A stretch of 64,000 nucleotides of DNA, from positions 143,551-207,550 of the forward strand of contig NZ_PITQ01000010.1 of the NCBI RefSeq assembly GCF_002834385.1, in the 5' to 3' direction. This document shows positions 1 to 8,531 of this stretch, in pieces; the first letter of the stretch is position 1, and each line of letters starts with the position of its first letter. Under the pieces are notes generated by a model. The model did not search any database. It saw only the letters and a list, made by a program, of their open reading frames with translations, and had not been told where the DNA came from. The stretch is from Rahnella sp. AA. Lineage in GTDB: Bacteria > Pseudomonadota > Gammaproteobacteria > Enterobacterales > Enterobacteriaceae. A program made the position numbers and the translations under genes.

Positions 1-46
1 TATCAGTTCTGATTCTTTCTGATCTAACATCTGATAAACAACATTC

Positions 47-75
47 AAAGCCCATCTTAGGATGGGCTTTTTATA
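47..75 (+). terminator. Rho-independent terminator
   Basis: A 10-bp perfect stem (AAAGCCCATC paired with GATGGGCTTT) around a TTAG loop is followed by a T run. It probably ends a gene lying left of the window on the + strand. It may also serve the small minus-strand ORF at 116-247, because the stem starts with an A run. Confidence 0.8.
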
Positions 76-115
76 TAGAGAATAAATTGTATTTTGTTTG
101 TTAATGTACAGATCG

Positions 116-247
116 TTAATCATAAAAGCACTCTTCGGTTTCGCTTTTATCTGCAGCATCCTTTTCACTTGAAGCCGCCAACCTGTTATAAATCAGCCCT
201 GCCAACAACCAAAGTAGCAAGAAAAATCCTGCTAAATACCAAAACAT
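116..247 (-). CDS. small single-span membrane protein (43 aa), unknown
   Basis: An ATG-initiated minus-strand ORF of 43 codons too short for usual callers. It begins MFWYLAGFFLLLWLLAGLIY, one hydrophobic aromatic-rich helix, followed by a charged tail rich in Asp, Glu and Lys (residues about 22-43). An AAGG stretch lies about ten bases upstream of the ATG, and the terminator at 47-75 lies downstream. The layout recalls CydX/AppX-type small subunits, but no family motif is recognised and no oxidase gene is adjacent. Function unknown. Confidence 0.45.
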   Translation of the reverse strand: MFWYLAGFFLLLWLLAGLIYNRLAASSEKDAADKSETEECFYD

Positions 248-629
248 TCAATAACTGCCTTATCTGAGGGCTGCAAAAGTGCGCGAATGATCATAAATCT
301 GCCCGCAGATTTCAAGAGAGATAGGACTTTCGTTTAACCTGTGGTGATATTTCGGTTAAGTCATTTAGAACAATTTCGGTTAGAATCGCTTAAATTCCTT
401 GCCTGATTCTGCAGGAGTTTCTCTCAACCACTTGAATTTAAAGAAGTGAAAAGAGGAATTATGCAGGGCTGTTTATTAAGCGTTTTGTGCCCTACATTAT
501 TGAAATGTATTGATAAACTGCGTGTACAAAAGGCCGGGTATTTGTTATATTATTGACCAGATCACGTACAGGGCTATTTCTCTGTGATACGGTACTTTAT
601 CTAGGGGCTTGGTTTCTCAGGACAATGAC
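248..629 (+). other. intergenic region upstream of oqxR
   Basis: About 380 bases between the small minus-strand ORF and the Rrf2 gene. It is AT-rich and contains one possible short upstream ORF (461-556). An element around 506-528 loosely resembles the palindrome in the oqxA promoter (TGTAT, ACTG and TACA blocks in the same order). No convincing promoter hexamer pair was found. Confidence 0.4.
461..556 (+). CDS. possible upstream ORF (31 aa)
   Basis: ATG with a well-placed Shine-Dalgarno (AGAGGAA four to five bases upstream) opens 31 codons ending in TGA, 73 bases before the oqxR start. The peptide starts MQGCLLSVLCPTLLKC and carries three cysteines and several Leu. The strong ribosome site is the only argument for it. 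It could be a leader peptide for oqxR or chance. Confidence 0.25.
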   Translation: MQGCLLSVLCPTLLKCIDKLRVQKAGYLLYY

Positions 630-1115
630 ATGTTAGATTATCGCTTTCCGACAGCTATGCAGATGGTGTTTTGTATCGCACAGTCCCAAAAGGCTGGTCA
701 GCGCTGCACCAGTGCAATTTTAGCCACCGGTCTGGAAGCTAACTCCAGCTTTATCCGCAAATTGATGGTGCCGCTGACTCAGCATGGCATTATCGTGTCC
801 ACTCTTGGCCGAACAGGCTCGATTAACCTTGGCCGGCCGGCAGAAGAAATTTCTCTGCGCGACATTTATTGTGCCGTGATCGAAGATAAACGTCTGTGGG
901 CCGCTCGCCCTGATGTACCTGCTCGCTGCGTCGTCAGTGCAAATGCCTGCACATACTTCAAAAATATTGTCAGTGAAGCGGAAGAAGCCTCGTTTCAGGT
1001 TCTGGCGCGACACACCGTTGCGGATGCGCTGGCTGAGTTCGAACGGGGCGGAAAGTATAAATGTACTAAAGACTTAGCGGCTGAATACGCCGACAATTCG
1101 CTCTGTTCGAAATAA
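630..1115 (+). CDS. oqxR: Rrf2-family transcriptional repressor OqxR
   Basis: A 161-aa Rrf2-type winged-helix regulator. The start at ATG 630 is chosen because AGGA sits seven bases upstream; a TTG at 609 is in frame but has no better site. The N-terminal half holds the helix-turn-helix (about 20-75). Only two close cysteines (in RCVVSANAC, near residue 100) are present instead of the three of IscR/NsrR, so an Fe-S cluster is doubtful. It lies downstream of and convergent with oqxB, the same position as oqxR in the Klebsiella rarA-oqxABR locus, where it represses oqxAB. Function is inferred from position and family. Confidence 0.8.
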   Translation: MLDYRFPTAMQMVFCIAQSQKAGQRCTSAILATGLEANSSFIRKLMVPLTQHGIIVSTLGRTGSINLGRPAEEISLRDIYCAVIEDKRLWAARPDVPARCVVSANACTYFKNIVSEAEEASFQVLARHTVADALAEFERGGKYKCTKDLAAEYADNSLCSK

Positions 1116-1137
1116 CCATTGGGTAAACGAATGAGAT

Positions 1138-1167
1138 AAAAAAGCCGGGAGGTCATCCCGGCTTTTT
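1138..1167. terminator. bidirectional terminator between oqxR and oqxB
   Basis: A 10-bp stem AAAGCCGGGA/TCCCGGCTTT with a five-base loop, an A run on one side and a T run on the other. It can terminate both converging genes. Confidence 0.9.
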
Positions 1168-1194
1168 GCATTTAACACTTTTAATTTTTGAGCA

Positions 1195-4100
1195 TCAGGC
1201 AGTTTGCGTTTCTAACGCCGTTTTCTTGCGGGTGACCAGCTTACGCAGGGCCACATAGAAAACAGGTGTCAGGAACAGGCCGAACAGCGTAACGCCCAGC
1301 ATGCCGGAGAATACGGTAATCCCGGTAACGCCACGCACTTCTGCACCCGCGCCATGCCCCAGGATCAGCGGGATAGTGCCGGCAATAAAGGCAATCGACG
1401 TCATCACAATCGGGCGCAGACGCAAACGGCAAGCTTCAAGCGCCGATTCGATAATCCCTTTACCCTGCATTTCCAGCTCACGGGCAAACTCGACAATCAG
1501 GATGGCGTTCTTACAGGCCAGCCCCATCAGCACAACTAGCCCGACCTGCACGAATACGTTGTTATCCCCACCGGTCAGCCACACGCCAAACAATGCGGAA
1601 AGCATCGTCATCGGCACAATCAGGATCACCGCCAGCGGCAGCGTCCAGCTTTCATACAATGCTGCCAGCACCAGAAACGCCAGCAATACAGACATCGGGA
1701 AGACAATCAGCGCTGCATTGCCTTGTGTCGACTGCTGATAGCTCAGATCTGTCCATTCGATATTCATGCCGTTTGGCAGCAGGTTTTTCGACATTGCCGT
1801 CAGTTCTGTCATGGCTTGCGTCGAAGACAGCACACGCGGGTCTGCATCGCCAATTAAATCTGCAGCCGGATAGCCGTTATAGCGAATCACAGGGTCCGGA
1901 CCGTAGGTCGTCGTAATATTCAGCATACTGCCAATCGGTACCATCTCACCTTTATCATTACGCGTACGCAGATTAGCGATATCTTCCACGCTGTCACGGA
2001 ACTGACCATCGGCCTGCGCCATTACTTTCCAGGTCCGCCCGAACCGGTTGAAATCGTTGATATAAGACGAACCCAGATACACCTGCAAAGTGCTGAACAG
2101 GTCATCAAGCGACACCCCCTGAGCCTTGGCCTTATCACGGTCGATATGCGCGTCAAGCTGCGGAACGTTAGCCTGATAAGAAGAAATGGGATATCCCATT
2201 CCCGGCGTTTGCATGATAGCGCCAGACATCGTGTTAATCGCAGTCTGCAATGCACCATAGCCCAGCCCTGCACGATCCTGCACATACAGGGAATAACCTG
2301 AACCCTGGCCTAAGCCGAGGATCGGCGGCGGCATTATCGAGAAGGCAAAACCTTCCTGGATTTGTGAGATCTTGGCATTGATTTCTGCGTTAATCTGGGC
2401 CGCCGTGCGTGTACGTTCACTCAGCGGTTTCAGCGCGAAGAACACCGTACCGGTATTCGGTGTGTTGGTGAACTGCAACGCATTCAGGCCGGGGAAGGCC
2501 ACCGCATCAATCACGCCATCCGTACTTAACCCCATCGCACTGATTTTGCGGATCACCGCATCAGTACGTGACAAAGAGGCCCCTTCCGGCATTTTCACAC
2601 CAGCAATCAGATACAATTTGTCCTGTGTTGGAATAAAACCGCCCGGCACAGCTTTAAACATGAATGCTGCCGCGCACAGCAGTAAAACGTAGACACCAAA
2701 TACAGCGCCACGACGCCCCAGGGTTTTCGATACCGCATTCTGATAGCGGTGCGAACTGGCATTAAAGAAGCGGTTGAACGGGCGGAAAATCCAGCCGAAC
2801 AGCCGGTCAATCAACCGTGATGGCATATCTTTCGGCGCACCGTGTGATTTCAACAGCAGCGCCGCCAGCGCAGGGGAAAGCGTCAGTGAGTTAATGGCGG
2901 AAATCACGGTAGAGATGGCGATGGTAACCGCAAACTGTTTGTAGAACTGACCGGTTACGCCCGACAGAAATGCCATCGGTACGAATACCGCACACAGTAC
3001 CAGCGCGATCGCGACGATAGGCCCGGAAACCTCCCGCATTGCCTGATGCGCGGCCTCTCGCGGTGCTAAACCTTCCTCGATATTTCGCTCGACGTTTTCC
3101 ACCACCACAATGGCGTCATCGACCACTATCCCTATCGCCAATACCAGCCCAAACAGGCTAAGCGTGTTGAGTGAAAAACCAAGTAAATACAGAATACTGA
3201 ATGTCCCGATGACCGAAATCGGCACTGCCAGTAACGGAATGATCGACGCACGCCAGGTTTGCAGGAAGAGAATCACCACCAGCACAACCAGCACCACGGC
3301 TTCGAGCAATGTATGAACCACCGCGCTGATGGAATCGCGAACGAATACCGTTGGGTCGTAAGGTGCGCGCCAGGTCATTCCTTCCGGGAAGCGGGTGGAG
3401 AGTTCGGCCATTTTGGCGCGTACAGCATCGGACAAATCGATCGCATTCGCACCTGGTGCCTGGAAGATGCCAATCCCCACCGCATCTTTGTTATTAAGCT
3501 GAGAGCGCAGGGCGTAACTTCCGGACCCCATTTCAATGCGGGCAACATCACGCAGGCGCACGATCTCGCCATTGTCGCCGCTTTTCAGGATGATTTTGCC
3601 GAACTCATCTTCGTCTTTCAGGCGCCCCTGGGCGTTGATTGAAAGCAGATAATCGCTGTCTTTCGGCATAGGTTCTGCGCCTAACTGACCCGCAGACACT
3701 TGCACGTTTTGCTCCTGCATTGCCTTAACCACGTCCGAAGCCGTCAGCCCGCGCGCCGCGACTTTGTTAGGATCCAGCCAGACGCGCATGGCGTATTCGC
3801 CTGCACCGAAAATCTGGATCTGCCCGACACCGGGCAAACGCGCCAGCTCATCTTTTACTTTCAGTGTTGCGTAGTTACTCAGATACAGGGAATCGTACTT
3901 ACCGTTTGGTGACACCAGATGTACCACCAGCGTTAACGTTGGTGACTGTTTCTGCGTTGTCACGCCCTGGCGGCGCACATCTTCCGGTAACCGCGCTTCA
4001 GCCTGTGCCACACGGTTCTGTACCTGAACCTGCGCCTGATCCGGATCTGTGCCCGGGCGGAAGGTTACCGTTGTCACCAGCACACCATCAGAACCGGCTA

Positions 4101-4347
4101 CAGATTTCATGTAAACCATGTTTTCGACGCCGTTGATCGCTTCTTCCAGTGGCGTCGCCACGGTTTCCGCAATCACTTTCGGGTTTGCACCCGGATATTC
4201 AGCGCGAACCTGCACACTCGGCGGCACTACGTTCGGGTATTCGCTGACGGGCAGCAGGGGGATCGCAATCGCCCCGGTAACTAAAATCAAAATTGACAAA
4301 ACCGCCGCAAAGATCGGCCTGTCGATGAAAAATCGGGAAAAGTCCAT
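1195..4347 (-). CDS. oqxB: RND multidrug efflux pump inner-membrane transporter OqxB
   Basis: A 1050-residue HAE1-type RND transporter, the same length as OqxB. It opens MDFSRFFIDRPIFAAVLSIL and carries the usual layout of 12 membrane helices and two large periplasmic loops. The proton-relay region GIVVDDAIVVVENVERN is intact in helix 4. It matches what I recall of OqxB almost throughout, more closely than AcrB or MexB. It exports quinoxalines, quinolones, chloramphenicol and other amphiphiles by proton antiport, working with OqxA and a TolC-type channel encoded elsewhere. It follows oqxA by 16 bases. Confidence 0.93.
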   Translation of the reverse strand: MDFSRFFIDRPIFAAVLSILILVTGAIAIPLLPVSEYPNVVPPSVQVRAEYPGANPKVIAETVATPLEEAINGVENMVYMKSVAGSDGVLVTTVTFRPGTDPDQAQVQVQNRVAQAEARLPEDVRRQGVTTQKQSPTLTLVVHLVSPNGKYDSLYLSNYATLKVKDELARLPGVGQIQIFGAGEYAMRVWLDPNKVAARGLTASDVVKAMQEQNVQVSAGQLGAEPMPKDSDYLLSINAQGRLKDEDEFGKIILKSGDNGEIVRLRDVARIEMGSGSYALRSQLNNKDAVGIGIFQAPGANAIDLSDAVRAKMAELSTRFPEGMTWRAPYDPTVFVRDSISAVVHTLLEAVVLVVLVVILFLQTWRASIIPLLAVPISVIGTFSILYLLGFSLNTLSLFGLVLAIGIVVDDAIVVVENVERNIEEGLAPREAAHQAMREVSGPIVAIALVLCAVFVPMAFLSGVTGQFYKQFAVTIAISTVISAINSLTLSPALAALLLKSHGAPKDMPSRLIDRLFGWIFRPFNRFFNASSHRYQNAVSKTLGRRGAVFGVYVLLLCAAAFMFKAVPGGFIPTQDKLYLIAGVKMPEGASLSRTDAVIRKISAMGLSTDGVIDAVAFPGLNALQFTNTPNTGTVFFALKPLSERTRTAAQINAEINAKISQIQEGFAFSIMPPPILGLGQGSGYSLYVQDRAGLGYGALQTAINTMSGAIMQTPGMGYPISSYQANVPQLDAHIDRDKAKAQGVSLDDLFSTLQVYLGSSYINDFNRFGRTWKVMAQADGQFRDSVEDIANLRTRNDKGEMVPIGSMLNITTTYGPDPVIRYNGYPAADLIGDADPRVLSSTQAMTELTAMSKNLLPNGMNIEWTDLSYQQSTQGNAALIVFPMSVLLAFLVLAALYESWTLPLAVILIVPMTMLSALFGVWLTGGDNNVFVQVGLVVLMGLACKNAILIVEFARELEMQGKGIIESALEACRLRLRPIVMTSIAFIAGTIPLILGHGAGAEVRGVTGITVFSGMLGVTLFGLFLTPVFYVALRKLVTRKKTALETQTA

Positions 4348-4363
4348 GAGTCAGGATTCTCTG

Positions 4364-5587
4364 TTATTGAACAGCTGCTGGGGCAGGGGAGACGATATTG
4401 GCGGCCATGTTCACCGTTTTGGCATTCACTGGCATACCCGGCATAAACACTTTCTGCACGCCGTCGATAATCACGCGGTCGCCGGCTTCCAGGCCTTTTT
4501 GCACAATGCGCAACCCGCCGGACATACGCCCGACCACGACATCGCGCCGCTGAGCTTTACCGTCTTTATCCACGACATAAACGAATTTACGGTCCTGATC
4601 GGTCAGCACCGCTTTGTCATCGACCAGCATCGCATTAAACTCTGCACTACCCGGCAACTGGACGCGGGCAAATAAACCCGGGGTAAAGGTGCGGTCGCGG
4701 TTATCCAGCAGGGCGCGCATGCGGATGGTGCCAGTGCCGGAATTAAGCTGATTGTCGGTGAAATCCACCACGCCCTGATGCGGGTAGCCGTTCTCACCCA
4801 CCAGACCGACATGAACCGGCAGGCGGTTTTGCGGGCTGTCATTGAGTTTCCCGTCACGAGCCAGCGCCTGATAACGCAGGTAAGTTCCCTCATCGACATC
4901 GAAATAAACGTAGACAGTATCGAGAGAAACCAGCGTCGTCAGTACACTCGCGGTGTCTCCGGCGGTCACTAAATTGCCGGTCGTGATCATCGCACGACTG
5001 GCACGCCCATCAATCGGGGAAGTGACACGGGTGAAATCGAGGTTTAACTGCGCCATATCCAGCTGTGCCTGAGCAGCCAGCACGTCTGACTGCGCCTGCG
5101 AAGCCGCCGAGCGGCGCTGCTCAGCGATTTCTTTCGAAACTGCCTGCGTGCCGATCAACGCTTCGGTTCGTGCGGATTCACTTCTTGCCAGACTGGCCTG
5201 GTTACGCGCCCTCACCAACTCTGCCTGGGCTTGTTCCTGCGAGGCCCGGTAAGTCCGGTCATCAATGGTGAATAGCACCTGACCCTTTTTCACTTCCTGA
5301 CCTTCCTGATAATTCACTTTATCGATATATCCGGACACCCGCGGGCGAAGCTGAACACTTTGTACTGCCTCCACGCGGCCGTTGAATGCATCCCACTGGC
5401 TGATTTGCTTGATTAAGACATCTGCCGCAGTGACCTGCGGTGCAGGTGGTGCGGCATTTTGCGCCACACTGTTGTCACACCCGGCGAGCAGGGCAACCAT
5501 CAGTGCAACCCCGGAAAGGCGCAACGTTAAATGCGTACCGCCGGAACGGCCGCGTACAACAACCTGTGAATTTTTCAGGTTCATCAT
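4364..5587 (-). CDS. oqxA: RND efflux periplasmic adaptor (membrane fusion protein) OqxA
   Basis: A 407-aa adaptor. The start is placed at the ATG at 5587 (MMNLKNS); a longer open frame runs to 5764 but lacks a ribosome site. An N-terminal lipoprotein-type signal ends in LLAGCDNSVAQNAAPP, so Cys is the likely lipidation site. Next come the barrel-sandwich (RPRVSGYIDKVNYQEGQEVKKGQVLF), an alpha-hairpin of Ala/Gln/Arg-rich coiled coil, and the beta-barrel (TPGLFARVQLPG). It bridges OqxB to the outer-membrane channel. First gene of the oqxAB operon, divergent from rarA. Confidence 0.92.
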   Translation of the reverse strand: MMNLKNSQVVVRGRSGGTHLTLRLSGVALMVALLAGCDNSVAQNAAPPAPQVTAADVLIKQISQWDAFNGRVEAVQSVQLRPRVSGYIDKVNYQEGQEVKKGQVLFTIDDRTYRASQEQAQAELVRARNQASLARSESARTEALIGTQAVSKEIAEQRRSAASQAQSDVLAAQAQLDMAQLNLDFTRVTSPIDGRASRAMITTGNLVTAGDTASVLTTLVSLDTVYVYFDVDEGTYLRYQALARDGKLNDSPQNRLPVHVGLVGENGYPHQGVVDFTDNQLNSGTGTIRMRALLDNRDRTFTPGLFARVQLPGSAEFNAMLVDDKAVLTDQDRKFVYVVDKDGKAQRRDVVVGRMSGGLRIVQKGLEAGDRVIIDGVQKVFMPGMPVNAKTVNMAANIVSPAPAAVQ

Positions 5588-5702
5588 TATTTTTATTTCC
5601 AGTGAGTAAGTGCTGTCAGGCAATACACCGGCCTGTCCACCGGGTAACGTCCTTTGCCTGATCTGACTTTTTTGGGACTTGCGCTGTTCATCAGCACAAT
5701 AA

Positions 5703-5721
5703 TGTATCAAATACTGATACA
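5703..5721. promoter_or_regulatory. perfect palindrome in the oqxA-rarA intergenic region, candidate OqxR operator
   Basis: TGTATCA and TGATACA arms, 7 bp each, are separated by five bases. The element lies about 115 bp upstream of oqxA and 220 bp upstream of rarA in AT-rich DNA suitable for overlapping promoters. Assignment to OqxR is inferred from position and from the palindromic sites typical of Rrf2 proteins. Confidence 0.6.
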
Positions 5722-5943
5722 ATTGATTCGAGGGGATTGTAAGGATGCGCCTACTAAAGTGCAAGAATTACTGTTACACTTTCTGTGCTATTTTACAGAA
5801 CGTTTACTTGGGGAAACGAGACTATCCTGTAACGGCAAATTAAATGCAATAGTAAAACTTGCATTTAAGCAAAAACTACGTCAGTTTATAAAAAGACGAG
5901 TTGCCCTCGGGGGCACAAACAAAATAAGAGCGGGAGAATGTTC

Positions 5944-6300
5944 ATGAGAACCGAGGATTTCATTCACGACCTGATCGACTGGATCGATCACAATCTGGAA
6001 GAGCGACTGGATATCAAAACGGTGGCCAAGCGTGCAGGTTATTCACGCTGGTATCTGCAACGGATGTTTAAGGAACACACCGGCTTGCCCATGGGCGAGT
6101 TCATTCGCGAGAAAAAGCTGAAGAAATCTGCCGACATGCTGGCCAGCAGTGGCGAACCGATTGTCAGCGTTGCGATTTCTCTGGGCTTCGATTCACAGCA
6201 GTCTTTCACCCGCAGTTTCAAACGTCAGTTTGGCCAGACTCCCGGTGACTGGCGTCGTGGCCTGAATATGGGCGCTGAATGCCAGGGTTGCCTGCACTAA
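5944..6300 (+). CDS. rarA: AraC/XylS-family activator RarA
   Basis: A 118-aa stand-alone AraC DNA-binding domain of the MarA/SoxS/RamA class with both helix-turn-helix motifs (DIKTVAKRAGYSRWYLQRMF and PIVSVAISLGFDSQQSFTRSF). Start at ATG 5944 because GGGAG lies seven bases upstream; the ATG at 5938 is too close to that site. Divergent from oqxAB as in Klebsiella, where RarA activates oqxAB and contributes to multidrug resistance. The protein has no ligand domain, so activity should follow expression level. Confidence 0.85.
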   Translation: MRTEDFIHDLIDWIDHNLEERLDIKTVAKRAGYSRWYLQRMFKEHTGLPMGEFIREKKLKKSADMLASSGEPIVSVAISLGFDSQQSFTRSFKRQFGQTPGDWRRGLNMGAECQGCLH

Positions 6301-6523
6301 ATATCCTCTCACTTCATTCTGCAAGTGTGCACCACGGGCCCGGTTTCCTGCCGGGCAGTGAAATCAGCCTTTCCCTGTCATTTCCAAATCCTTCCGGTGA
6401 ATCCATTCATCCCGCTTTTTCTCGCACTTTTTTCACAGTTTCCGGCCCATTTTTTTGGCATCAGCACAACGATGTCCTTCAGGACGTGATCAACCCAACA
6501 AAAAACGACATCAAAGTTCACAT

Positions 6524-6546
6524 AAATTGAAATGACGTTTCAATTT
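6524..6546. promoter_or_regulatory. KdgR operator upstream of kduD
   Basis: A near-perfect palindrome, TTGAAA and TTTCAA arms extended by AT-rich flanks around a TGACG centre. It matches the KdgR consensus (TRAAAYRNYRTTTYA) at essentially all informative positions. KdgR represses pectin genes until 2-keto-3-deoxygluconate accumulates. No kdgR gene lies in this window. Confidence 0.85.
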
Positions 6547-6547
6547 G

Positions 6548-6576
6548 TTGAGTTGAGCGAATTTTATCGCTAAACT
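6548..6576 (+). promoter_or_regulatory. predicted sigma-70 promoter of kduD
   Basis: TTGAGT, 17 bases, TAAACT. It sits directly downstream of the KdgR box, so a bound repressor would flank or cover the -35 element. Confidence 0.5.
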
Positions 6577-6669
6577 TCCTTTCATGAGTTCGGCGCCGGG
6601 CAGAGCCCGACAACCATTAAGTCCTACGGAAAGCGTATTTGCCTCCGTCTTATGAATAAAGGAAACATC

Positions 6670-7431
6670 ATGATTCTGGATAATTTTTCTCTGAAGGGAA
6701 AAGTCGCGATAGTGACCGGATGCGATACCGGTCTGGGTCAGGGCATGGCAGTCGGTCTGGCTGAAGCGGGTTGCGACATTGTCGGTATCAATATTGTTGA
6801 ACCGACAGAAACCATTGAGCGTGTAGGGGCGACCGGGCGTCGTTTCCTCAGCCTGACCGCTGATCTGAGCGATACCAAAGTGATCCCCGCGCTGCTGGAA
6901 CGCGCCGTCGCAGAAATGGGGCATCTGGATATTCTGGTCAACAACGCCGGGATCATCCGCCGTGAAGACGCGATTGAATTTAGTGAAAAGAACTGGGATG
7001 ACGTGATGAACCTCAACATCAAATCCGTCTTTTTCATGTCTCAGGCGGTCGCAAAACAATTTATCGCGCAGGGCACTGGCGGCAAAATTATCAATATTGC
7101 GTCCATGCTTTCCTATCAGGGCGGCATCCGCGTGCCTTCATACACCGCGTCGAAAAGTGCCGTCATGGGGGTTACCCGCCTGCTGGCGAACGAATGGGCT
7201 AAGCACAGCATCAATGTGAATGCTATCGCGCCGGGGTATATGGCAACGAACAATACTCAGCAACTTCGCGCGGATGAAGCCCGCAGCGAAGAAATTCTTG
7301 GCCGCATACCTGCCGGACGCTGGGGCTTGCCATCGGACCTGATGGGACCTGTCGTTTTCCTTTCTTCACCGGCCTCTGACTACATTAATGGCTACACCAT
7401 TGCCGTTGATGGCGGCTGGCTGGCGCGTTAA
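6670..7431 (+). CDS. kduD: 2-dehydro-3-deoxy-D-gluconate 5-dehydrogenase KduD
   Basis: A 253-aa short-chain dehydrogenase, the length of E. coli KduD and very close to it throughout. It contains the nucleotide-binding TGCDTGLGQGMA, the NNAG motif, and catalytic Ser (INIASMLSYQGG) and YTASK. It reduces 2,5-diketo-3-deoxygluconate to 2-keto-3-deoxygluconate late in pectin breakdown. Start ATG 6670 follows AAAGGA by six bases; an in-frame ATG at 6652 is less suitable. The partner kduI is not in the window; KdgF and the isomerase-like gene downstream may cover that step. Confidence 0.95.
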   Translation: MILDNFSLKGKVAIVTGCDTGLGQGMAVGLAEAGCDIVGINIVEPTETIERVGATGRRFLSLTADLSDTKVIPALLERAVAEMGHLDILVNNAGIIRREDAIEFSEKNWDDVMNLNIKSVFFMSQAVAKQFIAQGTGGKIINIASMLSYQGGIRVPSYTASKSAVMGVTRLLANEWAKHSINVNAIAPGYMATNNTQQLRADEARSEEILGRIPAGRWGLPSDLMGPVVFLSSPASDYINGYTIAVDGGWLAR

Positions 7432-7498
7432 TTGCGCACAATGTTGAACCGTTGATCCTATGCAGCGGGCCTGCCCGCTGCCCTAACGAGAGAATCTT

Positions 7499-8137
7499 AT
7501 GAAAATTGCATTGATGATGGAAAACAGTCAGGCCGCAAAAAACGCGATTATCCTGAAAGAGCTGAACGCCGTAGCATCGGAAAAAGAGTACCCGGTATAC
7601 AACGTGGGCATGTCAGATGAGCAGGATCACCACCTGACTTACATCCATCTGGGCATTATGGCCAGTATTTTGCTCAATTCCAAAGCGGTGGATTTTGTCG
7701 TAGCTGGCTGCGGAACCGGGCAGGGTGCGCTCATGTCGCTGAATATTCATCCGGGCGTTAACTGCGGTTATTGTATCGATCCGGCAGATGCATTCCTCTT
7801 CGCGCAAATTAATAATGGCAACGCGCTGTCACTGCCTTTCGCCAAGGGTTTTGGCTGGGGCGCTGAGCTGAACGTGCGTTTTATCTTTGAGAAAGCCTTC
7901 ACCGGCGTCAAAGGCCAGGGCTATCCGGCTGACCGTAAAGAACCTCAGGTGAGGAACGCAGGGATCCTTAATCAGGTAAAAGCAGCGGTGGTGAAAGAAA
8001 ACTATCTCGACACATTGCGCGCGATTGATCCGGAGCTGGTGAAAACCGCCGTGACCGGTGAGCGTTTCCAGAAATGTTTCTTCGAAAACTGCCAGAACAA
8101 AGAAATCGAAAACTTCGTCCGTGAGATCCTCGCGTAA
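7499..8137 (+). CDS. RpiB/LacAB-family sugar-phosphate isomerase-like protein
   Basis: A 212-aa protein with the RpiB-like N-terminal fold. VAGCGTGQGALMSLNIHPGVNCGYC corresponds to the phosphate/sugar binding loop and active-site Cys region of RpiB. A C-terminal extension (about 140-212) beyond the usual 150 residues ends in a Cys-containing segment (KCFFENCQNKEIENF). It lies 67 bases after kduD, probably in the same transcript. Relatives occur in pectin clusters of soft-rot bacteria, and the exact reaction is not known to me. A role in isomerising a pectin-derived keto sugar is inference. Confidence 0.75.
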   Translation: MKIALMMENSQAAKNAIILKELNAVASEKEYPVYNVGMSDEQDHHLTYIHLGIMASILLNSKAVDFVVAGCGTGQGALMSLNIHPGVNCGYCIDPADAFLFAQINNGNALSLPFAKGFGWGAELNVRFIFEKAFTGVKGQGYPADRKEPQVRNAGILNQVKAAVVKENYLDTLRAIDPELVKTAVTGERFQKCFFENCQNKEIENFVREILA

Positions 8138-8157
8138 GATTTCATTTTTACCATGAT

Positions 8158-8185
8158 AAAAAACCGGTGATATCACCGGTTTTTT
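8158..8185. terminator. bidirectional terminator between the isomerase gene and kdgF
   Basis: A fully palindromic element: ACCGGTGA/TCACCGGT core flanked by an A run and a T run. It serves both convergent transcripts. Confidence 0.92.
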
Positions 8186-8207
8186 TATTGATCAAATTTG
8201 CTGTTAG

Positions 8208-8528
8208 TCAGAGAAAATCCTGCCGCTGAGGCGTGAAGGTATCCAGCAAAACGCCTTTTTCCAGACACACGCAGCCGTGCATAATGTACGGTTTTTTATA
8301 GAGTGTATCTCCTGCGGTCACCTCATGAGTTTCTTCACCGATGGTAAATTTAAAGCGGCCGGACAGCACGTACGTGAGTTGCTCATGAACGTGGTTATGC
8401 ATCGGGCCGACCGCGCCTTCTTCGAAATACACTTCCACGGCCATCATTGTGCCGTCATGGGCCAGAACGCGACGGCTCACACCGTTGCCCAAATCTTGCA
8501 AGGGAATATCTTTTTTAAACGTAAACAT
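8208..8528 (-). CDS. kdgF: KdgF, cupin enzyme for unsaturated uronate linearisation
   Basis: A 106-aa single-domain cupin. The metal ligands are visible in MHNHVHEQLTYVLSGRFKF (two His and Glu) and the later His of KPYIMHGCVCLEKG. KdgF converts 4,5-unsaturated galacturonate monomers into linear ketonised 5-keto-4-deoxyuronate, the step after Ogl. Three bases separate it from ogl, so the two are translated from one mRNA under the KdgR box at 9768. Confidence 0.9.
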   Translation of the reverse strand: MFTFKKDIPLQDLGNGVSRRVLAHDGTMMAVEVYFEEGAVGPMHNHVHEQLTYVLSGRFKFTIGEETHEVTAGDTLYKKPYIMHGCVCLEKGVLLDTFTPQRQDFL

Positions 8529-8531
8529 ACC

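Larger units (their letters stand above)
6301..6669 (+). other. intergenic region with the kduD control elements
   Basis: This 369-base gap holds the KdgR box at 6524-6546 and the promoter at 6548-6576. The first 220 bases are T- and C-rich with no ORF supported by a ribosome site. No clear CRP site was found. Confidence 0.6.

Noticed and set aside
5082-5300. Overlapping alternative start far upstream of oqxA (to 5764)
   Set aside because: The longer frame would put about 59 residues before the lipoprotein signal and has no ribosome site, so the MMNLKNS start was used.
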